A stretch of DNA of 59,738 nt, from assembly GCA_963205255.1 (NCBI GenBank), contig CAUJIK010000038.1:1-59738 (forward strand), read 5' to 3'. The position numbers were made by a program, and so were the translations under genes. The notes under the pieces were generated by a model that was given only the letters and a program-made list of their open reading frames with translations, was not told where the DNA came from and ran no database searches. The DNA is from Pseudomonadota bacterium. GTDB lineage: Bacteria; Pseudomonadota; Gammaproteobacteria; Steroidobacterales; Steroidobacteraceae. Positions 8,419 through 17,134 of the stretch are shown here, piece by piece; position 1 is the first letter of the stretch; each line of letters opens with the position of its first letter.

Positions 8419-8988
8419 CTACAGCAGCTGTTCCACAGCCGCCCTGAACTCGGCTGAATCCGGCGCCACGCGGCTGCCAAAATGCTTCAGCACCCTGCCA
8501 TCGGCCGCCACCAGGTACTTGTTGAAGTTCCAGGACGGCGCTTCGGTCTGCTTCGCCAGCTCACGGAACACGGGGTTGGCACCCGGCCCCTTCACCTTCT
8601 GCGGCGCCAGCATGGTGAAGGTCACCCCGAAATTCACGAAGCAGGTCTCGGCGACCTTGGCCTCGTCCTTCGCTTCCTGGTTGAAGTCATCGGAGGAGAA
8701 GCCCACCACTACCAGCCCCTTGCCCTTGTATTGCTCGTGCACGGCCTCGAGTCCTTTGAACTGCGGCGTGAAGCCGCAGTGGCTGGCAGTGTTGACGATC
8801 AGCATGGGTTTGCCCGCGAAGGCCTTGCACAGATTCACCATCTGCGAGGAATGCAGCTTGCGGAAATCGTGATCCAGAAAGGCGGGGCAGCTCTGGGCCT
8901 GGGGTGCGGCAGCCATCGACGGAGGAGCCGAGGGCCCGGCGATACCCAGCAGCAAGGTGGCAGTGATCGCGGCAGCAATGGCTTTCAT
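8419..8988 (-). CDS. Glutathione peroxidase-like thiol peroxidase, exported
   Basis: A 189-residue protein of the GPx family, reducing hydroperoxides with a cysteine in place of selenocysteine. The active-site motif NTASHCGFTPQF places the peroxidatic Cys at about 71; WNFNKYLV near the C-terminus contributes the catalytic Trp/Asn. The family FVNFGVTF segment is also present. The first 28 residues (MKAIAAAITATLLLGIAG...MAAA) form a probable signal peptide, so it acts in the periplasm. I chose the ATG at 8988 because the longer in-frame ORF (from 9066) would bury this signal. The start is preceded by GGGGAATCCCC, an inverted repeat rather than a classical ribosome-binding site. Confidence 0.9.
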   Translation of the reverse strand: MKAIAAAITATLLLGIAGPSAPPSMAAAPQAQSCPAFLDHDFRKLHSSQMVNLCKAFAGKPMLIVNTASHCGFTPQFKGLEAVHEQYKGKGLVVVGFSSDDFNQEAKDEAKVAETCFVNFGVTFTMLAPQKVKGPGANPVFRELAKQTEAPSWNFNKYLVAADGRVLKHFGSRVAPDSAEFRAAVEQLL

Positions 8989-9070
8989 GGGGATTCCCCG
9001 TGACGGATGGATGTCCGCAAGTATCCAGCAGATCCAGCCTTGCTGCCCGTTCAATTGCCCAGACAATCAC

Positions 9071-11290
9071 TTACACCAGGTGCCCGCCGATCGTCCCGCC
9101 ATCGTCCTTGCTGATGACTACGGTGGCCGAACGCGGACGGGCAGCGCCATCCAGCGTCGGCCAGCTGCTCTCGGGAATGCCACCGAGCATCTGCGCAACG
9201 GAGGTGTTCTCGCCCGGATGCTGGATGTTGACGAACAGGGTCTTCATGTCGGGGGTCATGGCGATGCCGGTGATCTCGCAACCCTTGGGGCCAATGAGGA
9301 AGCGCCGCAGGTTCGCTTCCGTCGAGGCTGCCGCCACATGCGTGGTGACGGTGCTGGTCGCTGCGCCCACCGTATTGGTGATCTCGCGCGGTCCACCATC
9401 TCCCACGCTGCCGGGAATGGCCGCCAGCATCATGCAGTTGGTGGTGCCGGTGTACGCGCCATCGTCGGTCTGGATCCAGCAGATGCCCCGCGAGTCGAAC
9501 CAGATGCCATCCGGGCTGGAAAAATCGTTGGCGGCGGTCAGACCCGAGACATTGACGTTGGCCGCATCGGCCGCCGCGGGCGCGCCGAACAGATAGATGT
9601 CCCACTTGAACGTGGTGGCCGCCCCTTCTCCACCGGTCTCCTGCAGGCGGATGATGTGACCATTGGCATTGCCGCCACTGCCATAGGAACGCGGGTTCGC
9701 CGCATCCACGCCCGCGACGGGACGATTGGCATTGTTGTTGTTCGTGAGCGTGAGATAGACGTCGCCGTTCTTCGGATTCACCGCCGTCCACTCGGGGCGA
9801 TCCATCTTCGTCGCGCCCACGGCATCCGCCGCCAGCCGCGTGTTGATGCAGATGTCGGCCTGGTCTTCGAAGGCGTAGTTCGCATAGTAGGCAATCGCAG
9901 GATTGCCCGGCGTCAGCGGCAGCCATTCACCGCTGCCATCGGCATTGAACTTCGCAACGTACAGCGTGCCGGCATCCAGATACTTGTCGCCCACCGCAGC
10001 GCCCGCATTGGCATCGGCTTCCAGCCAGCTCGCGGCGGAAACGAACTTGTAGACGTATTCGCCGCGCGAATCATCCCCCATGTAGAACACCACCGGCTTG
10101 CCTGCCACCGGCTTCGCGTAGGCGCTGGCCTCGTGCGCAAAGCGCCCCATGGCGGTGCGCTTGCGCGGCATCGACAACGGATTGAAGGGATCGATCTCGA
10201 CTACATAGCCAAAAGTATTGGGCTCATTGCGATAGTCGTCGCTGCCATCGAGGGAGCTGCCACTCTGCGAGGCATCCCAGCGACGGAAGGTCCAGTCCGA
10301 AGGATCAGAGGCCGCGGCACTGGCCCATGCATAGCTGCCCGCCGTGCCTTGCCCGATGCCGTAACGGGTCAGTGCGCGCACAGCACGGGCGGTGTCGCCA
10401 CCGCGCACTGCATTGTCGCCCGCAGCACGCGCGAAATAGCCCGCCCAGTTCTCCTCGCAGGTAAGGAAGGTGCCCCAGGGCGTGTTGCCGGTGGCGCAGT
10501 TGTTGATCGTGCCACGGCTCTCCGTTCCGGTGAGCGAATTGAGCGTGCGCAGCAGACGACTGCCGGCGGCAGGGCCGGTGATCTGCATCGGCGTATTAGG
10601 CGTGATACGGCGGTTCAAGATCGATTCGCGCACCACCGAGACATTGCCGTCGGCGGCACGCGCCACCTCGTAGATGGCCACACCGTGGGCATTGATCTCC
10701 TTCAGCGCCTCATCGACGGGACGCGGCGCCGCCGTCGGGCCGTTCGCGTGCAGGAAGATCTGCGTGATGTTCTCGTGATTGATGCAGATCAGGCCACGGG
10801 TGGAGGAATCCGGCGCGTACCGGCCGTTGCTGTCGAGGCCGAAGTAGTTCATGCCATCGTGATGATCGCCCGCGCGCTGCGTGAACGAGGCGCCGGGCTC
10901 GGTGCCATTGTTGGTGTAGTGCGGCACCAGCGGCGACAGCGGATCACCGAGCGCATACAGCACGCGCGCGGTGTAGCCCACCGGCACCGTGAGCATGTCG
11001 GCCACCGACTTGGCGACCGGGTCGAAATTCAGCTGCAACGTTGTCGGAGCTGGGGGCGGATTCGTCACGGGCGGCGTTACGGGTGGCGTCACGGGCGGCA
11101 CCACAGGCGCCGGATCGCCGCTGCCGCAGCCCAGAAGCCCGCCACCCACCAGCAGCGTGGCGGCAGTGCCGAAGCTGCCTCTCAGAAGACCGCGGCGCGT
11201 GAGAAAGCCCTGCAGCACCGTGTCGAAATCCGGATTGGAAGAATCATTGTGGCCGATGTCGTCGGCATCGGTAACGCGGTCGTGGGTCAT
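9071..11290 (-). CDS. PhoX-family (DUF839) alkaline phosphatase, Tat-exported
   Basis: A 739-residue PhoX-type protein; PhoX enzymes are Ca/Fe-dependent phosphatases or diesterases folded as a beta-propeller. The N-terminus carries a twin-arginine motif TRRGLLRGSFG (about 31-41), a hydrophobic stretch and LLGCGSG, which may also act as a lipobox. A Pro-rich linker of repeated PPVTPPVT units follows at about 65-80. Family landmarks include DHHDGMNYFGLD, LICINHEN, EENWAGYF, YMGDDSRGEYVYKF and SPDGIWFDSRG. It is a single gene. The ORF on the opposite strand is its shadow. The start ATG has no strong ribosome-binding site. Confidence 0.9.
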   Translation of the reverse strand: MTHDRVTDADDIGHNDSSNPDFDTVLQGFLTRRGLLRGSFGTAATLLVGGGLLGCGSGDPAPVVPPVTPPVTPPVTNPPPAPTTLQLNFDPVAKSVADMLTVPVGYTARVLYALGDPLSPLVPHYTNNGTEPGASFTQRAGDHHDGMNYFGLDSNGRYAPDSSTRGLICINHENITQIFLHANGPTAAPRPVDEALKEINAHGVAIYEVARAADGNVSVVRESILNRRITPNTPMQITGPAAGSRLLRTLNSLTGTESRGTINNCATGNTPWGTFLTCEENWAGYFARAAGDNAVRGGDTARAVRALTRYGIGQGTAGSYAWASAAASDPSDWTFRRWDASQSGSSLDGSDDYRNEPNTFGYVVEIDPFNPLSMPRKRTAMGRFAHEASAYAKPVAGKPVVFYMGDDSRGEYVYKFVSAASWLEADANAGAAVGDKYLDAGTLYVAKFNADGSGEWLPLTPGNPAIAYYANYAFEDQADICINTRLAADAVGATKMDRPEWTAVNPKNGDVYLTLTNNNNANRPVAGVDAANPRSYGSGGNANGHIIRLQETGGEGAATTFKWDIYLFGAPAAADAANVNVSGLTAANDFSSPDGIWFDSRGICWIQTDDGAYTGTTNCMMLAAIPGSVGDGGPREITNTVGAATSTVTTHVAAASTEANLRRFLIGPKGCEITGIAMTPDMKTLFVNIQHPGENTSVAQMLGGIPESSWPTLDGAARPRSATVVISKDDGGTIGGHLV

Positions 11291-11395
11291 GTTGTGCTCA
11301 CTGGGGCCAGTACGAGAGCACGCAGGCTAGAAACGTCGCGTTATGGGGTCGTGACGCTCAGATGACCAACCGATGACAATGGTCTGACGAAGCTT

Positions 11396-11770
11396 TCAGA
11401 CACCCACGCGCCGCCGCATCGCCTCCATGTCGCCCACGGGCCGCACTTCGATGCAGCCGTAACGCGTCCACGGAAACTCCTGCGCCAGTTTCACGGCCTC
11501 TTCCATGGAATCGGCTTCGACGAGATTGAAACCGGCCAGCACTTCCTTGGTCTCGGCGAACGGGCCATCGAGGACCTGCGTCTTGCCGGCACGCACACGC
11601 ACGGATTTCGCGCTGCTGACGGGCTGCAGCTGGCGCGCCGCCAGCAACGTGCCCTGCTGCTGCAACTCGTCGGCATGCCGCAGGCACTGCCGCATCTCGG
11701 TGTTGAAGCACTCCACGGGGAGCTGCTCCATCAATGCCGGATCCGTGTACACCAGAAGAAGGTACTGCAT
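11396..11770 (-). CDS. YCII-related (DGPF) domain protein
   Basis: A 124-residue YCII-superfamily protein with the diagnostic DGPFAETKEVLAGFNLVEADS segment (split here: DGPF at about 77-80, then ETKE). Family members form dimeric alpha/beta barrels of unclear enzymatic role. Members of this subfamily are habitually encoded beside ECF42-type sigma factors, as here: the sigma gene starts 97 bp away in the opposite direction. The ATG at 11770 is preceded at 6 bases by TACAAT and at a further 16 by TCGACA, a good sigma70 promoter that would make the mRNA leaderless; that decides against the longer frame from 11848. Confidence 0.9.
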   Translation of the reverse strand: MQYLLLVYTDPALMEQLPVECFNTEMRQCLRHADELQQQGTLLAARQLQPVSSAKSVRVRAGKTQVLDGPFAETKEVLAGFNLVEADSMEEAVKLAQEFPWTRYGCIEVRPVGDMEAMRRRVGV

Positions 11771-11776
11771 GAGCCG

Positions 11777-11804
11777 ATTGTACTCAGGCGGCAAGCGCTG
11801 TCGA
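11777..11804 (-). promoter_or_regulatory. Leaderless promoter of the YCII gene
   Basis: On the minus strand TCGACA (11804-11799), a 16-base spacer and TACAAT (11782-11777) precede the ATG by only 6 bases. Transcription starting the usual 6-7 bases after the -10 would begin at or next to the start codon. Confidence 0.6.
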
Positions 11805-11855
11805 AACCAGAGCTTCCCGGCCGTCGTGAAAGCGAATGCGGCCGACAAAAGACCT

Positions 11856-11861
11856 CATACT
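11856..11861 (+). promoter_or_regulatory. Candidate -10 (CATACT) of the ECF sigma gene
   Basis: CATACT is followed by six bases and the ATG at 11868, with no Shine-Dalgarno. The -35 is not clear. The spacing matches the other leaderless candidates in this window. Confidence 0.4.
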
Positions 11862-11867
11862 GCGGGA

Positions 11868-13133
11868 ATGACGCATGAGCTGCAGCGCACCATCGACGCC
11901 GTATGGCGCGCCGAATCGGCGAAGATCATCGCCGCGCTGGCGCGCCTCACGCGTGATGTGGGCCTGGCTGAAGACCTGGCGCAGGATGCGCTGGTCACGG
12001 CGCTGGAACACTGGCCCGCGCATGGCCTGCCCGACAACCCGGCCGCCTGGCTCATGACCACGGCGAAGAACCGCGCGCTCGACCGCATCCGCCAGGCGGC
12101 GCTGCACCGGCGCAAGCAGCAGCAGCTGGGCAGCGAGGGCGACGCCCGCGGCGACCATGTCACGCCGGATTTCTCCGACACGCTCGACGATCGCGAGCAT
12201 ATCGACGATGACCTGCTGCGGCTCATTTTCACCGCCTGCCATCCGGTGCTGTCGCGCGAGGCACAGGTGGCGCTCACGCTGAAGCTGCTGGCAGGCCTCA
12301 GCACGGCCGAGATCGCACGCGCCTACCTGCAGAGCGAAACCACCATCGCGTAACGCATCGTGCGCGCCAAGCGCGAGCTGAACGAAGCCGGTGTGCCCTT
12401 CGAGGTGCCGCGCGGAGAAGAGCTGCACGCGCGTCTGGAGGTGGTGCTCGAAGTGATCTATCTGATCTTCAACGAGGGCTACTCCGCAACCGCCGGCGAT
12501 GACTGGATGCGGCCAGCGCTGTGCGAAGAGGCGCAGCGGCTGGCGCGCCTGCTGGCACAGCTGGCGCCCGCGCAACGCGAGGTGCATGGGCTGGTCGCAT
12601 TGCTGGAACTGCAGGCCTCGCGCCTGCAGGCGCGCACCGACGCCGCGGGGCTGCCCATCCTGCTGATGGACCAGGACCGTGCACGCTGGGATCGGTCGCT
12701 CATCACCCAGGGCCTTGCAGCACTGGCTCAGGCCCAGTCCCTGGGAGGCAGCGCGGGGCCGTATGAATTGCAGGCGGCGCTCGCCGCCTGTCATGCCCGC
12801 GCCACCGCCGCCGAGGAGACGGACTGGCGCGCCATTGTCCAGGTGTACGACCGTCTGCTTGCGATCCAGCCTTCACCCATCGTCGCTCTCAACCGCGCCG
12901 TGGCCGTCGGGCAGGCCGAGGGTCCCGCCGCAGCGCTGCCCGTGGTCGATGCGCTCACCGCTGATGACCGGCTCCGCAACTACCATCTGCTGCCAGCGGT
13001 TCGCGGTGACCTGCTGCAGAAGCTCGGACGCATGAGCGAAGCGCGCACCGAATTCGAGCGGGCGGCGCAGCTGGCCCGCAACCAGCGCGAGCAGGATCTG
13101 CTGCTGGAGCGGGCACGCTCGACGCTGTCCTGA
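11868..13133 (+). pseudogene. ECF42-type RNA polymerase sigma factor interrupted by one in-frame TAA
   Basis: The frame encodes a typical ECF42 sigma factor: sigma-2 (RLTRDVGLAEDLAQDALVTALEHW), sigma-4, then a long C-terminal region of TPR-like helices (QVYDRLLAIQPSPIVALNRAVAV). Codon 162 (12351-12353) is TAA where the family has Gln in the recognition helix (SETTIA-stop-RIVRAKRELNEAG). Reading continues in the same frame to 13133, giving about 421 codons, normal for ECF42. A single CAA-to-TAA change explains it. The first product would lack the second half of sigma-4.2 and so DNA binding; the downstream part could start only at the GTG at 12360, without a ribosome-binding site. It may be a recent nonsense mutation, suppressor readthrough or a sequencing error. 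Confidence 0.85.
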
Positions 13134-13580
13134 TCAGCCCGGTATTTCAGGCTCCACCAGCCGCGCAAGATTGCGCAGCGATTCCTGCCAGCCCAGATAG
13201 CAGGCTTCGGGCGGAATCACCTCCGGCACGCCCGACTGCACGATGTGCATTTCGGTGCCCACGGATACCGCCTTGAGATCGACGACCACTTCGATCTCGC
13301 CGGGCAGGTTGGGATCGTCGAACACATCCGTGTAGCGCAGGCGCTTGCCCGGCACCAGTTCGCGGAATTCGCCGCCGAAGCCGGTGCGTGTGTCGGTGGT
13401 GAAATTGGTGAACGACATGCGATAGCGTCCGCCCACGCGCGCATCCATCTCGGCCACTTCGGCCGTGAAGCCATTGGGCGGCAGCCAGCGGGCCAGCGCC
13501 GCGGGTTCGATGAAGGCGCGATAAACCTTGTCGGGCTTCGCCGCGAGCACGCGGTGCAGTCGAATCGTGTTTCCAGCCAT
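13134..13580 (-). CDS. SRPBCC (AHSA1-like) family protein
   Basis: A 148-residue START/SRPBCC-fold protein of the AHSA1 type. Family traits are the N-terminal IRLHRVLAAKPDKVYRAFIEP, the ALARWLPPNGFT motif and the C-terminal helix LGWQESLRNLARLVEPE. These proteins have a hydrophobic ligand cavity; the role here is unknown. SRPBCC, VOC/PhnB and YCII proteins commonly surround ECF42 sigma genes, which fits the location. Its stop is immediately adjacent to the convergent sigma gene (no gap). The ATG has GAGGAG six bases upstream, and it follows the VOC gene by 10 bp, so the two form an operon. Confidence 0.88.
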   Translation of the reverse strand: MAGNTIRLHRVLAAKPDKVYRAFIEPAALARWLPPNGFTAEVAEMDARVGGRYRMSFTNFTTDTRTGFGGEFRELVPGKRLRYTDVFDDPNLPGEIEVVVDLKAVSVGTEMHIVQSGVPEVIPPEACYLGWQESLRNLARLVEPEIPG

Positions 13581-13590
13581 GATCTGCTCC

Positions 13591-14031
13591 TCAAGCCTTG
13601 CTGCCGCAGGCGATCATCCAGTTGATGCCGAAACGGTCGGCGAAGCTGCCGAAATAATCGCCCCAGAACATGTCCTGCATGGGCATCTCCACCTTGCCAC
13701 CCGCAGACAGCGCATTGAAGAGGCTATCGGCCTCGGCACGCGTATCCGGCTGCAGCAGGATGTGGGTGTTGTTGCCGGCAACCACATTGAATCCCATGGA
13801 AGTGCCGCAGTCCGTGGCCATCAGCCGGTGCCCACCCAGGATGGGCAGACTCACATGCAGCACCAGCTTGCGGTCGGCCTCGGACAGCGGCGGCTGCCCG
13901 GGCATCGATGGCGCATCACTCATGCGCCGTATGCCCGGCGCATCGAATTCGCCTCCGAACACGGAGCGGTAGAAAACAAACGCTTCCTCGGTGGTTCCGG
14001 GGAAATTCAGGTAAGTGCTGACATCAGCCAT
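13591..14031 (-). CDS. VOC-superfamily PhnB-like protein
   Basis: A 146-residue glyoxalase/bleomycin-resistance fold protein of the PhnB (YjdN) type: STYLNFPGTTEEAFVFYRSVFGGE at the start, then a middle beta-alpha unit, then MPMQDMFWGDYFGSFADRFGINWMI, the PhnB hallmark. Such proteins lack an assigned reaction. It is the first gene of a two-gene operon with the SRPBCC protein and starts with an ATG preceded by AAGGAG. The operon probably belongs to the same ECF42-associated set as the YCII gene. Confidence 0.9.
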   Translation of the reverse strand: MADVSTYLNFPGTTEEAFVFYRSVFGGEFDAPGIRRMSDAPSMPGQPPLSEADRKLVLHVSLPILGGHRLMATDCGTSMGFNVVAGNNTHILLQPDTRAEADSLFNALSAGGKVEMPMQDMFWGDYFGSFADRFGINWMIACGSKA

Positions 14032-14132
14032 CGCTTTCTCCTTATTGACTTTGCCGCCGAATATCGGCCTGCAGGACTACGACGGTCAGAGAAGCAGCGA
14101 ATCGACATCCATTCGTGCGATTCTTCGGACCC

Positions 14133-15953
14133 ATGATCCCTATTCAGCAAGCCCTGTTCCTCCTGATCCTGGCCGTGGCCCTGTTCCTGTTCATCAGGGG
14201 CCGGCTGCGCATCGATGTCACGGCCATGCTGGTGCTGCTGTCGCTGGTGGTGGTGGGCATCCTCGATCCCGACGAGGCCCTGGCCGGGTTCTCCAGCGAG
14301 CCGGCCATCATCGTCGCCTCGGTATTCGTGCTGTCGGCGGGCCTCGGGGCCACGGGCGTGACCGAACGCATCGGCCAGTGGATCGGGCATGCCTCGGGCA
14401 GCCGCGAGTGGCGCGCGCTGCTGGTCATCATGCCGACGGTGGCGGTGCTCGCCGCCTTCTCGCATCACCTCATGGTCACGGCCATGATGCTGCCCATCGT
14501 GATGCGCTTCTCGCGCGACCACGGGCTGCCGGCCTCGCGCCTGCTGCTGCCCATGTCGCTGGCCGCCTCGCTGGGCACCACGCTGACGCTGTTCAGCGCG
14601 CCGGCTTTTCTGCTCGCCGATGACCTGCTGGAGCGCCAGACCGAGTATGGCCTCGACATCTTCAGCCTCACGCCCATCGGGGCGGCGCTGATCGTCACCG
14701 GCGTCCTCTACGTGCTGCTGATGCGCTGGGTCATTCCACGCCGCAGCGGCGAAACCCATGATCACGACTACCTGCGGCTGGAGCAGTACTACGTCGAGCT
14801 GGTGGTGACAGCGGATTCGCGCTGGGCGGGCCACTCCGAGCGCGATTTCCGCCATCACTTCCGCAACCGCCTGGAACTGGTTGGCTGGCTGCGGCACGGT
14901 TTCCAGCTCACCGATCCGGATCAGCCGCTGCTGGCGGACGACATCCTGCTGGTGCGCGCCTCGCCCGACGAGATGTCCTCCCTGATGGATGAGCCCGGGC
15001 TCGAGCTCAATGCGCTGGCCAAGTACCGCAAGTCCGACATCCTGGCGCGGCCGGCGGGCAAGGCCCGCAACGGCAACCTGGTGCAGGTCGTCGTCGCCCC
15101 CGGCTCGGAATTTTCCGGCCGCACCGTCAGGGACATCGACTTCCTGCACAATTTCGGCGTGCTGGTGGTGGGGTTGCGGCGCCGCGAAAGCTGGATCGCC
15201 GAGAAGATCTCGCGCGTGCGGCTCCAGGAAGGCGATCTGTTGGTGCTCTCCGGGGATTCTGATCGCTACAACGAGCTGTCGCGCCATCGCGGCTTCCTGA
15301 TGATGATGCCGTTCAAGTCGGTGCCCCGCTGGCGCCATCGCGCCCCGCTGGCGCTGGGCATCATGGCCGCCGTCGTCGCCATCGCGGCCAGCGGCATCAC
15401 CTCGGCCTCCATCGTGTTCCTCGCCGGCGCAGTGGCCATGGTGCTGACACGCTGCGTGACCGTGGAGCAGGCCTACAGCGAGATCGACGTACGCGTGTTC
15501 GTCATGATCGCAGGTGTCATTCCACTGGGCACGGCGATGGAAGTCACCGGCACGGCGCAGATGCTGGCCGATCACGTCTTCACCTTCGCCGGCGGCTGGA
15601 CCACGCTTGCGATGCTGGCGCTGATGTTCACCGCCGCCGCTCTGCTGACCCAGGTGCTGTCGGATTCGGCGACGCTGGTGCTGCTGGGGCCGATCGCCAT
15701 CGGCTTTGCCGAACGCATCGGACTGAACCCGGTGCCCTTCGTGGTGTGCACCGCCATCGGCGCCGTCGCCTCCTTCCTGACGCCCATCGGGCATCACGGC
15801 AACCTGCTCATTCTCGGGCCGGGGCGCTACAGCTTCGGTGACTTCCTGCGCGTGGGCCTGCCGCTCACTATCATCATCTGCGCGCTGACCAGCTGGATGG
15901 CGCAGGCCATGTGGCTGGGCGGCCCGTGGATTCCCGCATGGATGGGCGGCTGA
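14133..15953 (+). CDS. SLC13/DASS-type permease with RCK_C (TrkA-C) domains
   Basis: An inner-membrane permease of 606 residues. Hydrophobic helices fill the N-terminal third (FLLILAVALFLFI, then VLLSLVVVGIL and several more to about 205). A soluble middle (about 215-400) carries two TrkA-C/RCK_C-like units, seen best in NLVQVVVAPGSEFSGRTV and RLQEGDLLVLSGD. A second helix block follows to the end, with the family TPIGHHGNLLILGPG near the C-terminus. Proteins of this layout are annotated as Na+/carboxylate, sulfate or citrate transporters; the substrate is not readable. The ATG at 14133 is preferred; a GTG six codons upstream is possible. Neither has a strong ribosome-binding site. Confidence 0.88.
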   Translation: MIPIQQALFLLILAVALFLFIRGRLRIDVTAMLVLLSLVVVGILDPDEALAGFSSEPAIIVASVFVLSAGLGATGVTERIGQWIGHASGSREWRALLVIMPTVAVLAAFSHHLMVTAMMLPIVMRFSRDHGLPASRLLLPMSLAASLGTTLTLFSAPAFLLADDLLERQTEYGLDIFSLTPIGAALIVTGVLYVLLMRWVIPRRSGETHDHDYLRLEQYYVELVVTADSRWAGHSERDFRHHFRNRLELVGWLRHGFQLTDPDQPLLADDILLVRASPDEMSSLMDEPGLELNALAKYRKSDILARPAGKARNGNLVQVVVAPGSEFSGRTVRDIDFLHNFGVLVVGLRRRESWIAEKISRVRLQEGDLLVLSGDSDRYNELSRHRGFLMMMPFKSVPRWRHRAPLALGIMAAVVAIAASGITSASIVFLAGAVAMVLTRCVTVEQAYSEIDVRVFVMIAGVIPLGTAMEVTGTAQMLADHVFTFAGGWTTLAMLALMFTAAALLTQVLSDSATLVLLGPIAIGFAERIGLNPVPFVVCTAIGAVASFLTPIGHHGNLLILGPGRYSFGDFLRVGLPLTIIICALTSWMAQAMWLGGPWIPAWMGG

Positions 15954-15967
15954 AAGCGCCCTTCACC

Positions 15968-17134
15968 ATGGACCGCGTCCCGCGCAGCGTACAGTGCATT
16001 CTCGCCTGTGCGCTGCTGGGGCTTGCCGGCTGCGCCAGCACGCGCGGCAACAACGAGGAGCCGCCGCCGGAAGTTGCGCCGCAGCCGCCGCCGATCACCG
16101 CGGGGCAGGCGGCGGCCGAAGGGGAACAGGCCGCGCAGGCAGTACCGGCGGCACCGGCAACGACACGACTCACCGCCTCGCGATCCCGCCCCACCGATCG
16201 CTCCATCGATGAAATCCGCCGGCAGCGCGAGACCGCCGCGGCGCCGCTGGATTTCCCGCAACGGCTGGATCACCTGCACGACCGCATCTACACCTGGACG
16301 CAGGGCCTCGTCGAGGCCACCGACCACCGCTTCGCCGCGAAAGACAAGGAGCTCAAGCCCGTGCCTGCCGCGCCGTTCCGGCTCGGCGTCGTGGTCGAAT
16401 CGCTGGATCGCAGCGACGGGATGGATTTCGACCTCGACGTGGATCTGGATGTTTCGCTCAATCTGCCCAACATCGAGGAACGCCTGCGCATCTTTGTCAC
16501 CAGCGACGAACTCGACGAAACACCTCGTGGCGCCGGCGCGGATCCGGCCCTGCGCGCCGGCCTGCGCTACCAGTTCGTGCGCAACCTGAACTTCGACATC
16601 GGCGTGCAGCTCGACGTGCCGCCAGTGGCCTTCGCATCGGTCAAATGGACGCGCCAGATCAACCTCGGGCGCTGGCAGTTCTATCCCCTGCTGAAGCTGT
16701 TCGCCGAAACCGACGAGAGTGTGGGCTACGCGGCCGCGGCCACCTTCGACCGCTGGTCGGGCCGCCACCTGCTGCGCTCTTCCACTTTCGCCAAGTGGCG
16801 CGACGATCGCGACCGGACGCAGTGGTCACAGACCTTCATCTATGCGCGCGCGCACGAGGTGCTGGTTCCCGACCGTTATGGCTACTACCTCAGGGCCGAT
16901 GACATCGGCCGTGGCTGGGGCGTGCGTCTGCTCGCCGGCGGCGAGGAGACCAGCGCCGTCACGCGCTACGAAGCCGGCGTGTTCTACCGGCGCCCGGCGC
17001 GGCTGAACAACTGGCTGTACTGGTATGTCGAGCCCGTGGTGCGCTGGGATCGCGAGTATCGATGGGATGCGGATCCGGGCATCCGCTTCGGAATTCACGC
17101 CCTGTTCTGGGATCTGGCGCGGCCGGCGCGCTGA
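15968..17134 (+). CDS. Uncharacterised outer-membrane lipoprotein
   Basis: I do not recognise a named family. The 388-residue product begins with a lipoprotein signal (ILACALLGLAGC, lipid-modified Cys at about 18), followed by a low-complexity Pro/Ala linker to about 70. The remainder has alternating hydrophobic stretches rich in aromatic girdles (GLRYQFVRNLNFDIGVQLDV, VRLLAGGEETSAVTRYEAGV, YWYVEPVVRWDREY), ending IHALFWDLARPAR, which suggests a beta-barrel or large beta-sheet domain at the outer membrane. The ATG at 15968 is chosen because it gives a clean lipobox; an upstream ATG at 15938 would overlap the permease. The 3' end overlaps the cobC 3' end by 40 bp on the opposite strand. Confidence 0.7.
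   Translation: MDRVPRSVQCILACALLGLAGCASTRGNNEEPPPEVAPQPPPITAGQAAAEGEQAAQAVPAAPATTRLTASRSRPTDRSIDEIRRQRETAAAPLDFPQRLDHLHDRIYTWTQGLVEATDHRFAAKDKELKPVPAAPFRLGVVVESLDRSDGMDFDLDVDLDVSLNLPNIEERLRIFVTSDELDETPRGAGADPALRAGLRYQFVRNLNFDIGVQLDVPPVAFASVKWTRQINLGRWQFYPLLKLFAETDESVGYAAAATFDRWSGRHLLRSSTFAKWRDDRDRTQWSQTFIYARAHEVLVPDRYGYYLRADDIGRGWGVRLLAGGEETSAVTRYEAGVFYRRPARLNNWLYWYVEPVVRWDREYRWDADPGIRFGIHALFWDLARPAR

Noticed and set aside
8957..11365. 802-residue plus-strand ORF opposite PhoX
   Set aside because: Arg/Gly/Ala-rich composition with no domain, exactly antisense to a well-recognised gene; a GC-rich shadow frame.
14007..15797. 596-residue minus-strand ORF opposite the permease
   Set aside because: His/Gln/Arg/Asp-rich low-complexity translation with no family resemblance; the plus strand has clear membrane helices and RCK domains.
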